In this document: positions 53,257 to 62,512 of the stretch, piece after piece
Layout: each line of letters starts with the position of its first letter
Position numbering within the stretch: position 1 is the first letter of the stretch
Assembly (NCBI RefSeq): GCF_006175995.1
Contig: NZ_VDMB01000011.1
Location: 697-64,696 of the forward strand
Length of the DNA stretch: 64,000 nucleotides
Source: Desulfobotulus mexicanus
Lineage (GTDB): Bacteria > Desulfobacterota > Desulfobacteria > Desulfobacterales > ASO4-4
Direction of reading: 5' to 3'
Position numbers and translations under genes: made by a program
Notes under the pieces: model-generated
What the model was told of the DNA's origin: nothing
Database searches by the model: none
Seen by the model: only the letters and a program-made list of their open reading frames with translations

Positions 53257-54279
53257 ATGGCCCGAAAACTGTTTAGCGTTGCCGTTGCCGGTGCAACCGG
53301 TGCCGTTGGAAACGAAATGATACGGGGCTTGGAATCCCGAAATTTTCCCGTTAAAAGCCTGAAGCTTCTGGCATCTAAGCGCTCTGTGGGGCGTACTCTG
53401 AAATTCAGGGGGGAAGATATAGCTGTGGAGGAGCTGACAGGAGATGCTTTTAAAGGGGTGGACATTGCCCTTTTTTCCGCAGGTGGTGGACCAAGCCTTG
53501 AGTTTGCCCCTCAGGCTGCAGCTGCCGGATGTGTTGTGGTGGATAATTCCAGTGCCTGGCGTATGGATCCGGATGTTCCTCTGGTGGTTCCGGAAGCCAA
53601 CTTCCATGCCGTTGCAGGATATGTCAAAAAAGGTATTATTGCCAATCCTAACTGTTCTACCATACAGATGCTGGTGGCCTTAAATCCCATATACCGTAAA
53701 TACGGATTGCGCCGCATTGTTGTTTCCACCTATCAGGCGGTATCCGGTTCAGGGAAAAAAGCCATAGATGAGCTGTCTGATCAGACAAGGGCCATCATGC
53801 ATGATGAGCCTGTTGCCGCCAATGTTTATCCCCATCGCATTGCTTTTAACTGCCTGCCCCATATTGATGTTTTTCTTGAAAATGGTTATACTAAAGAAGA
53901 AATGAAAATGGTGAATGAGACAAGGAAAATTCTTGAGGATTCCACCATCGGAGTTACGGCAACAACGGTGCGTGTTCCCGTTTTTTACGGGCATTCCGAA
54001 GCAGTGAATATTGAAACAAAAATACCCTTTGATATTCAGGACGTCCGGTCTTTGCTGGCATCTTCACCCGGTATCCGGGTAGTGGATGATCCTGTAGGAA
54101 ATGGGTATCCCCTTGCCATTGATGCCGCGGGGCAGGATGATACACTGGTGGGGCGTATCCGAAGAGATGAGTCCATAGAAAACGGATTGAATCTCTGGAT
54201 TGTTGCGGACAATATCCGTAAAGGTGCTGCCACTAACACCATTCAGATTGCAGAAATACTTGCGGAAAAATATCTCTGA
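53257..54279 (+). CDS. asd: Aspartate-semialdehyde dehydrogenase
   Basis: 340 residues, started at ATG 53257 because AAGGAG (53241-53246) would be too close for the TTG at 53248. It has the nucleotide-binding GATGAVG motif and the catalytic Cys133 in NPNCSTIQM. It feeds lysine, threonine, methionine and diaminopimelate synthesis. It stands between pssA and greA, with terminators on both sides. Confidence 0.96.
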   Translation: MARKLFSVAVAGATGAVGNEMIRGLESRNFPVKSLKLLASKRSVGRTLKFRGEDIAVEELTGDAFKGVDIALFSAGGGPSLEFAPQAAAAGCVVVDNSSAWRMDPDVPLVVPEANFHAVAGYVKKGIIANPNCSTIQMLVALNPIYRKYGLRRIVVSTYQAVSGSGKKAIDELSDQTRAIMHDEPVAANVYPHRIAFNCLPHIDVFLENGYTKEEMKMVNETRKILEDSTIGVTATTVRVPVFYGHSEAVNIETKIPFDIQDVRSLLASSPGIRVVDDPVGNGYPLAIDAAGQDDTLVGRIRRDESIENGLNLWIVADNIRKGAATNTIQIAEILAEKYL

Positions 54280-54371
54280 TTGAATACTGTCCTGTAGTTA
54301 TTCTAAATATTCAACAGGATGGCCCTTACATTACATGGATGCCTATTTTAAGGCTTGTGTAAAATATACAG

Positions 54372-54418
54372 GAAGATGAGACTTCTTCTCTTTATGGTTG
54401 GAAGTTTCATCTTCTTTT
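54372..54418 (+). terminator. Terminator after asd
   Basis: GAAGATGAGACTTC (54372-54385) pairs with GAAGTTTCATCTTC (54401-54414), one G-T pair, followed by T residues. Confidence 0.75.
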
Positions 54419-54456
54419 ACTTATGTCATTGAACAAAGAAAACAGGAGTTTTTTCA

Positions 54457-54924
54457 TTGGAACGCATTCCCATCACCAAGGAAGGTTACGAGCACCTGAA
54501 AAAGGAGCTTGAGCATCTGAAAAGCGTGGAAAGGCCCAGAAATATTGAGGCCATAGAGGTGGCCCGTGCCCATGGCGATCTTTCTGAAAATGCTGAGTAT
54601 GATGCCGCAAAGGAACGGCAGTCTTTTTTGGAGGGTAGAATCTCTGAACTCTCCTATAAACTTGCCAATGCTGATGTGATTGATACATCCAAGGTTGCCA
54701 GCGACAAAGTGGTGTTCGGGTGCCGTATTCTCCTTGAGAATGTGGATTCCGGTGATGAGGTCACCTATCAGCTGGTGGGTCCGGACGAATCTGACATCAG
54801 CAAGGGGAAAATTTCCGTCTCATCCCCCCTGGGGCGGGCTATTCTTGGAAAAGTTCCCGGTGATGAAGTCGTAGTTGATGCACCGGGTGGCAAACGTTGC
54901 TATGAACTGGTTGATATCCTATAA
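54457..54924 (+). CDS. greA: Transcription elongation factor GreA
   Basis: 155 residues with the usual N-terminal coiled coil (about 5-75), carrying the acidic tip GDLSENAEYDAAKE, and the C-terminal globular domain. It rescues backtracked RNA polymerase. The start is TTG at 54457 with CAGGAG at 54444-54449; no ATG fits the conserved ITKEGYE region. It leads the greA-rpoZ-ttcA-folE2 cluster. Confidence 0.95.
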   Translation: MERIPITKEGYEHLKKELEHLKSVERPRNIEAIEVARAHGDLSENAEYDAAKERQSFLEGRISELSYKLANADVIDTSKVASDKVVFGCRILLENVDSGDEVTYQLVGPDESDISKGKISVSSPLGRAILGKVPGDEVVVDAPGGKRCYELVDIL

Positions 54925-54949
54925 ATTTTTTAAATAAAGGGGTCGTGTT

Positions 54950-55165
54950 ATGGCACGTGTTACCGTTGAGGACTGTCTGAGCAAGGTACCCAATCGTTTT
55001 CAGCTTGTACATATGGCAGCCAAAAGGGTGCGTCAGCTTCGGGAAGGTTCCGAGTATCTTGTACAGCGTGCAAAGAACGAAGATGTGGTGATGGCTTTGC
55101 GTGAAATTGCTGCCGGTCGTGTGGTTACTGTAAAGGATGCAGGCAGTAAAAAAGGTGATAAATAA
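54950..55165 (+). CDS. rpoZ: RNA polymerase omega subunit
   Basis: 71 residues with the family opening ARVTVEDCL and the [12 protein letters not shown] segment. Omega helps assemble the beta-prime subunit. AAAGGGG precedes the ATG. It ends two bases before the next gene. Confidence 0.93.
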   Translation: MARVTVEDCLSKVPNRFQLVHMAAKRVRQLREGSEYLVQRAKNEDVVMALREIAAGRVVTVKDAGSKKGDK

Positions 55166-55167
55166 GT

Positions 55168-55959
55168 TTGCTTGAAAAGAACAAAAACTATAATAAAATT
55201 TTTAAGTCAGTAGGCAAAGCTGCTTTCCGGTATCAGATGTTTGAATCCGGAGAGCGGATTGCTGTAGGTCTTTCCGGCGGCAAGGACAGCCTGACACTCC
55301 TTCGGATTCTAAAAGATCGCCAGCGTATTTCAGCCATTCCTTACACCCTGCATCCCATCTATGTGGATCCCGGTTTTGACGGAGGATTCAGTGAAGAGCT
55401 GTTCCACTGGTGCGGGGAGCTGGGGTTGCATCTGACTGTTGAAAAAACAGATCATGGACCCATGGCCCATGGCCCAGAGAACCGGAAAAAAAGTCCCTGC
55501 TTTCTATGTGCCATGCTCCGGCGCAAACGTCTTTTTTCCATATCCAGGGATCTGGGGTGCAAAACTCTGGCTCTGGGGCATACCAAAGATGACATTATAG
55601 AAACGCTTTTCATGAATATGTGTTATGCCGGAAAAATAGGCACTATGGTGCCCCGCCAGGGTCTTTTTAAGGATACCTTTCACATCATCCGGCCTTTAAG
55701 CCTTGTGGATGAGCAGCGTATTATAAAGTTAACAGGGAATTTCCCGGAATATTTCCCGGTTTTTACCAATCCCTGCCCCTCTGCCGGGCAGACCAAACGC
55801 AGGGAAATAAAAGAACTTCTTCAGACCCTCTACCGTCAGGACAGGAAAATAAAAAGCAATATTTTCAGATCTATGGGAAATGTTCGGCTGGAATATATGC
55901 TTTATCCGCCCGTGAGGGAAGCAGGCAATGATTCAGACACGGGCGAGGATTTTGAATGA
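55168..55959 (+). CDS. ttcA: TtcA-type tRNA 2-thiocytidine synthetase (PP-loop)
   Basis: 263 residues. The PP-loop SGGKDS is at 36-41. Cys111 and Cys114 form the CFLC pair, and a third conserved Cys lies in NPCPSAGQ, the cluster set seen in TtcA-like proteins that thiolate cytidine 32 of tRNA. The start is TTG at 55168. It overlaps folE2 by four bases (ATGA). Confidence 0.85.
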   Translation: MLEKNKNYNKIFKSVGKAAFRYQMFESGERIAVGLSGGKDSLTLLRILKDRQRISAIPYTLHPIYVDPGFDGGFSEELFHWCGELGLHLTVEKTDHGPMAHGPENRKKSPCFLCAMLRRKRLFSISRDLGCKTLALGHTKDDIIETLFMNMCYAGKIGTMVPRQGLFKDTFHIIRPLSLVDEQRIIKLTGNFPEYFPVFTNPCPSAGQTKRREIKELLQTLYRQDRKIKSNIFRSMGNVRLEYMLYPPVREAGNDSDTGEDFE

Positions 55960-56741
55960 AAGACGTGCAAAGCCAGCGTGATGAGCGCAATCTGCCCATA
56001 GACAAGGTGGGTATAAAAAATCTGAGGTATCCCATCACGGTTCTGGACCGGGAGCAGGGTCGCCAGCAGACTGTTGCAGATATTTCCATGTATGTGGATC
56101 TTCCCCACGATGCCAAGGGAACCCACATGAGTCGTTTTGTGGAAATGCTGCATCTTTTCAGACAGGAAGTTTCCTTAAGGTCATTTTCAACCATATTACA
56201 GGAAATGCGCACCCTGCTGGAAGCGGAAAGGGCACACATTGATGTGACTTTTCCCTATTTTGTGGAAAAAAAAGCACCCGTCAGTGCAGAACCGGGGCTT
56301 ATGGATTATACCTGTACCATTTCAGGCTCCATCTCTCCGGAGGGCAGGACAGACCTTCTTTCCACGGTGCGTGTTCCAGTCATGTCTGTTTGCCCCTGTT
56401 CCCTTGAGATCAGTGAGATCGGAGCCCATACCCAGAGGGGAATGGTGACAGTATCTGTCCGTTTCAGGAAATTTTTCTGGATAGAAGCCCTGATTCAGCG
56501 CATTGAAAAATGTGCTTCCAGCGATGTTTTTTCGGTTTTAAAGCGGGTGGATGAAAAGGCTGTTACGGAGCAGGCCTTCAGGAATCCCAAGTTTGTGGAG
56601 GACATTGTAAGGGATGTGGCCTTGTCCCTTAAAGAAGACGGCAACATCACATGGTTTTCCGTGAGTGCGGAAAATTATGAGTCCATTCACAATCACAGTG
56701 CCTTTGCCCAGATATCCAGTGAATCTCTGGATGGGATGTAA
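55956..56741 (+). CDS. folE2: GTP cyclohydrolase FolE2
   Basis: 261 residues of the type IB enzyme, not the common FolE. The MSRF motif near residue 53 and the CPCS motif around residue 149 are conserved. It makes dihydroneopterin triphosphate for folate (or queuosine) synthesis and can work with metals other than zinc. It converges with the cyclase gene 6 bases away. Confidence 0.93.
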   Translation: MKDVQSQRDERNLPIDKVGIKNLRYPITVLDREQGRQQTVADISMYVDLPHDAKGTHMSRFVEMLHLFRQEVSLRSFSTILQEMRTLLEAERAHIDVTFPYFVEKKAPVSAEPGLMDYTCTISGSISPEGRTDLLSTVRVPVMSVCPCSLEISEIGAHTQRGMVTVSVRFRKFFWIEALIQRIEKCASSDVFSVLKRVDEKAVTEQAFRNPKFVEDIVRDVALSLKEDGNITWFSVSAENYESIHNHSAFAQISSESLDGM

Positions 56742-56747
56742 GCCTGT

Positions 56748-58856
56748 TTATTTCTGATCCATCACCCATATACCCTGCCACTCTGCGGGGGGATGGTCTA
56801 TGAGTTCCCGGCACTTTTTTGTATAGGATAGTGAGGGGGCATCCTTTTCTGCCAGAGCCTGAAATTTTTCCGCAGCTTCCCTGAATTTTCCCCTGGCAAA
56901 GGCTTCCCTTGCTTCGTTAAATAGGGGAATCAGTTCATTATCTGCCTCAGCCCATCCGGGTTCATAAATCCGGATGGGTTTTTCCTTTCCCACAACCCTT
57001 ACCCTTGCAATTTCCCTCAGTAGAACAGATGGTCCCATGGCTGATGCCGTACTTTCGGATATCAGGGTATAGGTACCGAATATTTTGTTCACTCCTTCCA
57101 GCCGGGCCGCAAGGTTCACCGAATCCCCCAGCATGGTGTAGTCAAAGCGTTTGCTGGAACCAAGGTTGCCCACCACAGCATCCCCTGTATTGATGCCGAT
57201 GCGCATGCGAACTTTTTTGTGTGTCCATTTCCTTAACTCGTCAGCCATATCTCTCAAGGCATCCTGACAGCGCAGGGCTGCCTGCACAGCTCTGTCCGCA
57301 TGGTCTTTAAGGGCCAGAGGGGCATTCCAGAAGGCAATGATGGCATCCCCTTCATATTTGTCCACGGTTCCGCCACTTTCCAGGATGATGTCCGTCATGG
57401 CAGAGAGATAGTGGTTGAGAAAGGAGGTGAGATGTTCGGGGTCCATGCCTTCGGATATGCTGGTGAAACCTTCAAGATCGGAGAAAAAGATTGTGATTTC
57501 CCTTTTTTCTCCCCCGAGTTTAAGTTTCTCCGGATTGATAAGCAGTTCGTCAATGACAGCAGGGCTGAGGTATTGTGAAAAGGCATTTTTGATGAAGCGC
57601 TTCTGTTTTCCTTCTGTGGTGTAATTGATGAAAATAACCGTGACGGATGCCAGGATAGTCCCTGCCATCAGGGTAAGCAGGGGAAGCACCACGCCTGCTC
57701 CATACAGGCTGAAACTTAAGGTTACTGGCAGAAGCAGGGCCAGTGAAAGGGCTGCAAGGGCTGCGGTCATGGCTGGAAGGGCTGCAGGTATAAAGGCACA
57801 GAATCCAGTGAGCAGTATGGTAATGCTATAAAAAGCGCTATGGGAAATGTCCCTTAAGAAATCCCCTTCCAGAAAATTATCCAGCAGGGTGGCGTGGACT
57901 TCCACACCGGGATAGGCACCGCCTACGGGAACGGGGGTAAGATCATGGAGACCGGGGGCGGAGTAGCCCACAAGAACATAGGCATTTTTTAATAAATCAG
58001 CTTCAGGCAGTTCAGGATCTTTGCCCTGCATTTCCAGAATGGCAGCCCGGAGAATGGCAGCAGCGGGTATGGAAGGATGGCTGCGTGATGGACCCCGGAA
58101 GCGCAGCCTTGCTTCATGGTCGCTGTTCAGGGGAATGGTGCGGTGGTCAAGATAAATTGTGTTTTCGTCCTGCAGGGGACGGATATGGGGATGGGCTGCC
58201 ATCCATGTGGCCAGTCCCAGACTGGGGAAGACTTTTCCATCAAAGGTGGTAAAAAGCCGTACATTTCTGTAAATACCGTCGGGATCTGGATTTAGCCCCA
58301 CATTGCCGGGCATCCCCCAGCTTGCAGCTATATCTCCATGGGCCAGACTGGCCCGTTTGCGCTCCGGTGGTTGTGTACCAAGAAATGGAGGGGGCTGGGG
58401 ATGCGTTTCAGGATAGACTGTGGCCGCACCCGTGCTGTCGCCCAGAAATATGGCACCTGCAACGGAACCAAAGCGGCGGGAAGCGGCAGCAAGGGCCGCA
58501 TCATCGTATTCCCCGTAGATGGATGGTTCAGTAAAAAGAATATCAAGACCTACGGCCTTTGCCCCCCGGGACTGGCAGAAATCCAGGATGTAGGCCCAGA
58601 TTTCTCTGGGCCAGGGCCAGGAAAGATGGTTTGTTTCCCGTGCCCAGTCCAGGCTGTTCTGGTCCACAAGAATTAAGACCACATTTTTTGTACTGGCTGA
58701 TGGTTTTGCCATCATTTGTGCACGGATATCAAAGGTCTTCCATTCCATCCTGTCCAGCAGACCGGTGAAAGACAGTATCATGACAAAGATCATGGCAAGG
58801 CTTGTTGCCAGACCCGTACGATACAGGATTCGAATCAGGGGGCTGCCGGATGTCAT
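56748..58856 (-). CDS. CHASE2-domain class III adenylate cyclase
   Basis: 702 residues. An N-terminal helix leads into a periplasmic CHASE2 sensor (about 45-340), followed by three membrane helices (about 345-420). The cytoplasmic class III cyclase domain (about 450-620) has both metal aspartates: Asp460 in FFSDLEGF and Asp504 in YEGDA. A Lys near YEGD favours ATP as substrate. A short helical, TPR-like tail follows. It makes cAMP in response to an unknown periplasmic signal. It is the last gene of the minus-strand run, 9 bases after the M48 protease. Confidence 0.9.
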   Translation of the reverse strand: MTSGSPLIRILYRTGLATSLAMIFVMILSFTGLLDRMEWKTFDIRAQMMAKPSASTKNVVLILVDQNSLDWARETNHLSWPWPREIWAYILDFCQSRGAKAVGLDILFTEPSIYGEYDDAALAAASRRFGSVAGAIFLGDSTGAATVYPETHPQPPPFLGTQPPERKRASLAHGDIAASWGMPGNVGLNPDPDGIYRNVRLFTTFDGKVFPSLGLATWMAAHPHIRPLQDENTIYLDHRTIPLNSDHEARLRFRGPSRSHPSIPAAAILRAAILEMQGKDPELPEADLLKNAYVLVGYSAPGLHDLTPVPVGGAYPGVEVHATLLDNFLEGDFLRDISHSAFYSITILLTGFCAFIPAALPAMTAALAALSLALLLPVTLSFSLYGAGVVLPLLTLMAGTILASVTVIFINYTTEGKQKRFIKNAFSQYLSPAVIDELLINPEKLKLGGEKREITIFFSDLEGFTSISEGMDPEHLTSFLNHYLSAMTDIILESGGTVDKYEGDAIIAFWNAPLALKDHADRAVQAALRCQDALRDMADELRKWTHKKVRMRIGINTGDAVVGNLGSSKRFDYTMLGDSVNLAARLEGVNKIFGTYTLISESTASAMGPSVLLREIARVRVVGKEKPIRIYEPGWAEADNELIPLFNEAREAFARGKFREAAEKFQALAEKDAPSLSYTKKCRELIDHPPAEWQGIWVMDQK

Positions 58857-58865
58857 TATTATCTC

Positions 58866-59774
58866 CTACACATTACCAAAGGCATTTCTGAACCGGGCAT
58901 CACGGATATGGTGGGCCTGTATGGTTCTGCCCTGAACACCCATCTGACGGAGTTCTGCTATTCTGCTGCGGGGTGCTGGATGGGTGCTGGCAAAGTCCGG
59001 AGCTCCGGGTTTCAGGTGTTTTTCCATAATAGACAGCATATTGGGAAGTCCTGCAGGGTCATAGCCCGTAGCCCTCAGTATGGCTATGGCCTGGGCGTCG
59101 GCTTCCCGCTCAAAGGCTCTGGAATAGCCGTTGGTCATGAGGGTGCCGGTGATATCCGCAACGGAACCGCCAAAGGCTTCGGTGAGCTCTGCCAGATGGC
59201 CTCCGGCAAAGGCTCCGGCTCCTTCCACGGCAATGGTGGTGAGGGCTGTGGTAAGGCGGGATCTTTTGATGGCTTTCAGGCCGTGTTTTTCTGAGACATG
59301 GGCGATTTCATGGGCCAGTACGGCGGCAAGCTCTGTCTCATTGGTGCAGAGGCGCAGCATTCCCCTTGTGATGAAAATAAAACCGCTGGGTGCTGCAAAT
59401 GCGTTTATTTCATCGGAATCGAGAATGAGAAAAGCGTAGCCTTTGTAGGTTTCAGGGGCCCGGGAGTAGAGGGCAAGGGTTTGCCCCAGAATGTTTAGGT
59501 AATCCGTTGCTTTTTCATTATCCCATATTTTGTAGGAAGAAAGTATGGTCGCACCCACACTGCGGCCGATATAGTATTCCTGTTCTGGTGTTATATCCTC
59601 AAAGCTTTTGGCCAGTGCCGCACTGCTTCTTTTGATGGCTTCCGCCTGGGATTCACTGATGGCTCCGGAAGCAACACCCACGGTGGTTCCTACTTCAGAA
59701 ACCACCCCCATGGTTTTACAAGCTGTCAGAATTACCATGGAAAGGCAGAGAAGGAGAAAAGCTGTGTTTTTCAT
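58866..59774 (-). CDS. M48-family metalloprotease lipoprotein
   Basis: 302 residues. A lipobox ends LTAC (Cys19). The zinc site HEIAH (His155, Glu156, His159) and the third ligand in EREADAQA are present, so this is an active-looking M48 peptidase of the BepA/LoiP type, thought to act in outer-membrane quality control. It overlaps the SH3 protein gene by four bases. Confidence 0.88.
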   Translation of the reverse strand: MKNTAFLLLCLSMVILTACKTMGVVSEVGTTVGVASGAISESQAEAIKRSSAALAKSFEDITPEQEYYIGRSVGATILSSYKIWDNEKATDYLNILGQTLALYSRAPETYKGYAFLILDSDEINAFAAPSGFIFITRGMLRLCTNETELAAVLAHEIAHVSEKHGLKAIKRSRLTTALTTIAVEGAGAFAGGHLAELTEAFGGSVADITGTLMTNGYSRAFEREADAQAIAILRATGYDPAGLPNMLSIMEKHLKPGAPDFASTHPAPRSRIAELRQMGVQGRTIQAHHIRDARFRNAFGNV

Positions 59775-60250
59775 TGAAGACCTCCTTCGGGCCTCAGGCC
59801 ACCTTCCCGGAGAAAGCGTATGGATGTTTCAGGAGAAATACGGAAGGTTTCCATGCGGTTGATATCTGCATAATTAAGCGTGCTGTTTTCTGCACGGAAG
59901 GCTGCCTCAACCTCAGGGCTGAAACCTTTGCCCGCCAGAGCCAGCTCATCGGAACTCACTCCGCCGGAGAGGGCATCGCCGGAAGCAAGCTCAATTTTCC
60001 GGTCCGTAAGGGCCGAGGTATGTACCCATCCCATGGTTTTTGATCCTGCAATTTTGACCCTGCGCCAGTCTCCCTGCTTCGAAAGGATTTCGACGGTCTG
60101 TCCGTAGGAAAGATTTGTGATGGTGCCTGCAAGAAAAGAGGGCATTTCCCGTAGCGGAGTACTGCCTGTCTGTACCTGCAGGGTGCCTGCCATGGCCGTT
60201 GTTCCGGCCAGCAGCAGACACAAAAAAAGAACAGTAATGTAAGTGCGCAT
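59771..60250 (-). CDS. Exported SH3-domain protein
   Basis: 159 residues. A signal peptide ends AMA before Gly. A bacterial SH3-like domain (about 25-85), with the LREMPS and GWVHTS segments, probably binds cell-wall or protein ligands. The tail (about 90-159) contains helices with no known motif. The start has GGAGGA before it, lying in the rluB end; its A overlaps the rluB stop by one base. Confidence 0.75.
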   Translation of the reverse strand: MRTYITVLFLCLLLAGTTAMAGTLQVQTGSTPLREMPSFLAGTITNLSYGQTVEILSKQGDWRRVKIAGSKTMGWVHTSALTDRKIELASGDALSGGVSSDELALAGKGFSPEVEAAFRAENSTLNYADINRMETFRISPETSIRFLREGGLRPEGGLQ

Positions 60251-61026
60251 TATTTCCTCCCTTTAAACTGTTTTTTGTATGCGGGGTGGTTTTCTTTTAA
60301 GGCTTTGAGTTTTGTCACCTCCTCAGGGGTGAGATGCCTCCATTCTCCGGATGGGAGCCTGCCAAGATTAAGGAAGGTCATGCGGATACGATGCAGCTTC
60401 ACAACTTCTGCGCTGCAGGCGGCAACCATTTTACGGATCTGACGATTACGGCCCTCCAGCAGAACAATCCGGAAGGTTTCCCGGTTCTGGCGGTATACCT
60501 TTGCGGGTCTGGTTTTTCTGCCTTCAATGACAATGCCGCCGGCCATCTGTGCAAGGGCATTATCATCAAGGGCAGGTTGCGTCTGCACCAGATACTCCTT
60601 TTCATGGTCAAAGGATGGATGGGACAGTCTGTGGTGCAGGGGCCCGTCATTGGTTAAAAGGAGAAGGCCGGTGGAGTCCTTATCCAGTCTGCCCACGGGG
60701 AAAATCCGGAAAGGAAGATTCACAAGGTCTGTTACCACCCTTTCTCCCCTGTGCTTGCAGGAAGTGACCACATCTGCGGGTTTGTGCAGCATCACATAGA
60801 TGAGAGGCTCATTAGCCTCGGCTTTTTTACCGTCCATTTCAACAAGGTCTCCGGGTTTTACCCGGACGCCCATTTCCAGCACGGTTTTTCCATTGATGCG
60901 CACCCGGCCCTTTTCTATGCGTCGTTCTGCTTCCCTGCGGGAGCACAGGCCCGCATCTGCCAGATACTTCTGCAGACGGACTCCTTCGGATACCGAAGGC
61001 AGGTGTTCAGGATCTGTAGTCTGCAT
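60250..61026 (-). CDS. rluB: RluB/RsuA-family pseudouridine synthase
   Basis: 258 residues from ATG 61026; a GTG at 61056 would lengthen it by 10 residues and overlap argJ further, and neither start has a clear binding site. The S4 RNA-binding domain opens with RLQKYLADAGLCSRREAE. The catalytic Asp is in GRLDKDSTGLLLLTNDG. It pseudouridylates 23S or 16S rRNA. The upstream neighbour is argJ. Confidence 0.9.
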   Translation of the reverse strand: MQTTDPEHLPSVSEGVRLQKYLADAGLCSRREAERRIEKGRVRINGKTVLEMGVRVKPGDLVEMDGKKAEANEPLIYVMLHKPADVVTSCKHRGERVVTDLVNLPFRIFPVGRLDKDSTGLLLLTNDGPLHHRLSHPSFDHEKEYLVQTQPALDDNALAQMAGGIVIEGRKTRPAKVYRQNRETFRIVLLEGRNRQIRKMVAACSAEVVKLHRIRMTFLNLGRLPSGEWRHLTPEEVTKLKALKENHPAYKKQFKGRK

Positions 61027-62188
61027 TGATGCGCACATAATCATAGGAGAAGTCACAGGTCAGCATGAAATCCTTTCCATCACCTATACCCAGATCAATG
61101 AGGATGGTGAAGGTTTTCTGCTTCATGACGGCAGAAGCACGGCTTTCCGCATCTTGCCCTAACCATACGCCGTCTTTAACCAGCAGGGCGTCATCAAAGG
61201 AAAGGGTGATGCGGTCCGGATCAAGATCCGCACCGGAGCGTCCCACAGCCATGGCCAGCCGTCCCCAGTTGGCATCTTCTCCGAAGATGGCGGTTTTTAC
61301 CAAAGGTGAGTTGGCCACCGTATCTGCGGCCTTCAGGGCATCTTCCCTGTTTTTTGCTCCTTCAACCACAATTTTTACAAGTTTTGTGGCTCCTTCTCCG
61401 TCCTGAACCACCTGGGTTGCAAGGTCCAGACAGATGTCTTTCAGTACGGCAGCAAAGATTTCTTCTTCCTCTCCTGAGGGCTGTATGCCGGAAGCACCGG
61501 AAGCCATAAGCAGTACGGTATCGTTGGTGCTGGTGTCTCCGTCCACGGAAATGCGGTTGAAGCTTTTATTTACGGCTTCTTTTAAAAGGGCAGACAGCCT
61601 TTCCGGGAGAATATCAGCATCCGTGACAAGGAAGGCCAGCATGGTGGCCATGTCCGGCTGGATCATACCGGAACCTTTGGCAACACCGCAGAGGGTGATT
61701 TCCTTTCCCCGGATCTTCAGGGTGCGGGAGGCGGTTTTTTTCACAAGATCCGTGGTCATGATGGCAGAGGCGAGATCATCAAGGCCTTGGGGGTGAAGGG
61801 ATGCGGCCAGTTCCGGTATTTTGGGGAGGATACGGTCCATGGGAAGCTGCTGGCCGATAACACCCGTGGAGGCCACCTGCACCAGTTCCGGTGCAATTTG
61901 CAGGGCGCTGGCTGCGGCCTCTGCCATGGCCTTTGCATTCTCCATCCCCTTTTCTCCGGTGGCGCAGTTGGCATTTCCGGAATTGACGATCAGGGCCTGA
62001 CAGCGGCCGGAGATTATGTTATCCCTGCTTAGCCTCACCGGTGCGGCAGTGACCCTGTTTTTGGTGAAAACGGCTGCTGCAGCTGCGGGATGATCGCAGA
62101 TCAGCATGGCCAGATCCGGCCTGTCTTTGTATTTAATTCCGGCACAAATGGATCCGGCGGAAAAACCTCTGCATTGCATGGCGCTCAT
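61007..62188 (-). CDS. argJ: Bifunctional ornithine acetyltransferase/N-acetylglutamate synthase
   Basis: 393 residues. The self-cleavage site is Ala181-Thr182 in DMATMLAF, with KGSGMIQP before it; Thr182 becomes the nucleophile of the beta chain. It recycles acetyl groups in arginine synthesis. Its end overlaps the start of rluB by about 20 bases. It heads the minus-strand run of five genes. Confidence 0.95.
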   Translation of the reverse strand: MSAMQCRGFSAGSICAGIKYKDRPDLAMLICDHPAAAAAVFTKNRVTAAPVRLSRDNIISGRCQALIVNSGNANCATGEKGMENAKAMAEAAASALQIAPELVQVASTGVIGQQLPMDRILPKIPELAASLHPQGLDDLASAIMTTDLVKKTASRTLKIRGKEITLCGVAKGSGMIQPDMATMLAFLVTDADILPERLSALLKEAVNKSFNRISVDGDTSTNDTVLLMASGASGIQPSGEEEEIFAAVLKDICLDLATQVVQDGEGATKLVKIVVEGAKNREDALKAADTVANSPLVKTAIFGEDANWGRLAMAVGRSGADLDPDRITLSFDDALLVKDGVWLGQDAESRASAVMKQKTFTILIDLGIGDGKDFMLTCDFSYDYVRINADYRS

Positions 62189-62326
62189 GGTGTATTCCTG
62201 AAAAGAAGTTTTTTTAAGAGTAAGGGTGTCTTTTCTCCCTTAAGACCTTTTTCCATTGTACTTTATCTTTTCATAGGATCAAGGCATATTATACAGATTT
62301 TTATTAACCTGGGTAAAGAGGGTGTC

Positions 62327-62512
62327 ATGGTGGAAACAAGTTTACTTTGTCCCGTATGCAGTAAGGGCAGAATTCTGGTAAGACGCAGCTGACGCAGGGT
62401 TACTTTCCGCTGCACGGTGTGCGGTCATGAATGCCCGGAATCCAGGGTACAGGAGCTTATGGATGAGGCCATGGAAGAGCGGCTTGCCTGGATTCCCGTA
62501 GATCGTCTTTGA
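62327..62512 (+). CDS. Small dual-CxxC protein with in-frame UGA (candidate selenoprotein)
   Basis: A 61-residue zinc-ribbon-like protein if the UGA at 62390-62392 is read as selenocysteine (residue 22). CxxC pairs are at Cys8/Cys11 and Cys29/Cys32, with another Cys at 36. The start at ATG 62327 has AAAGAGGG before it. Two facts support readthrough: the same frame after the UGA carries the second CxxC pair and reaches a normal stop that overlaps the truA start (TTGA), and a hairpin with stem GCAC/GTGC and loop GGT lies 23 bases after the UGA, within the usual bacterial SECIS range. NCBI annotations use the name dual CXXC motif small (seleno)protein for such products, as I recall. The alternative is a nonsense-interrupted pseudogene. 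Confidence 0.75.
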
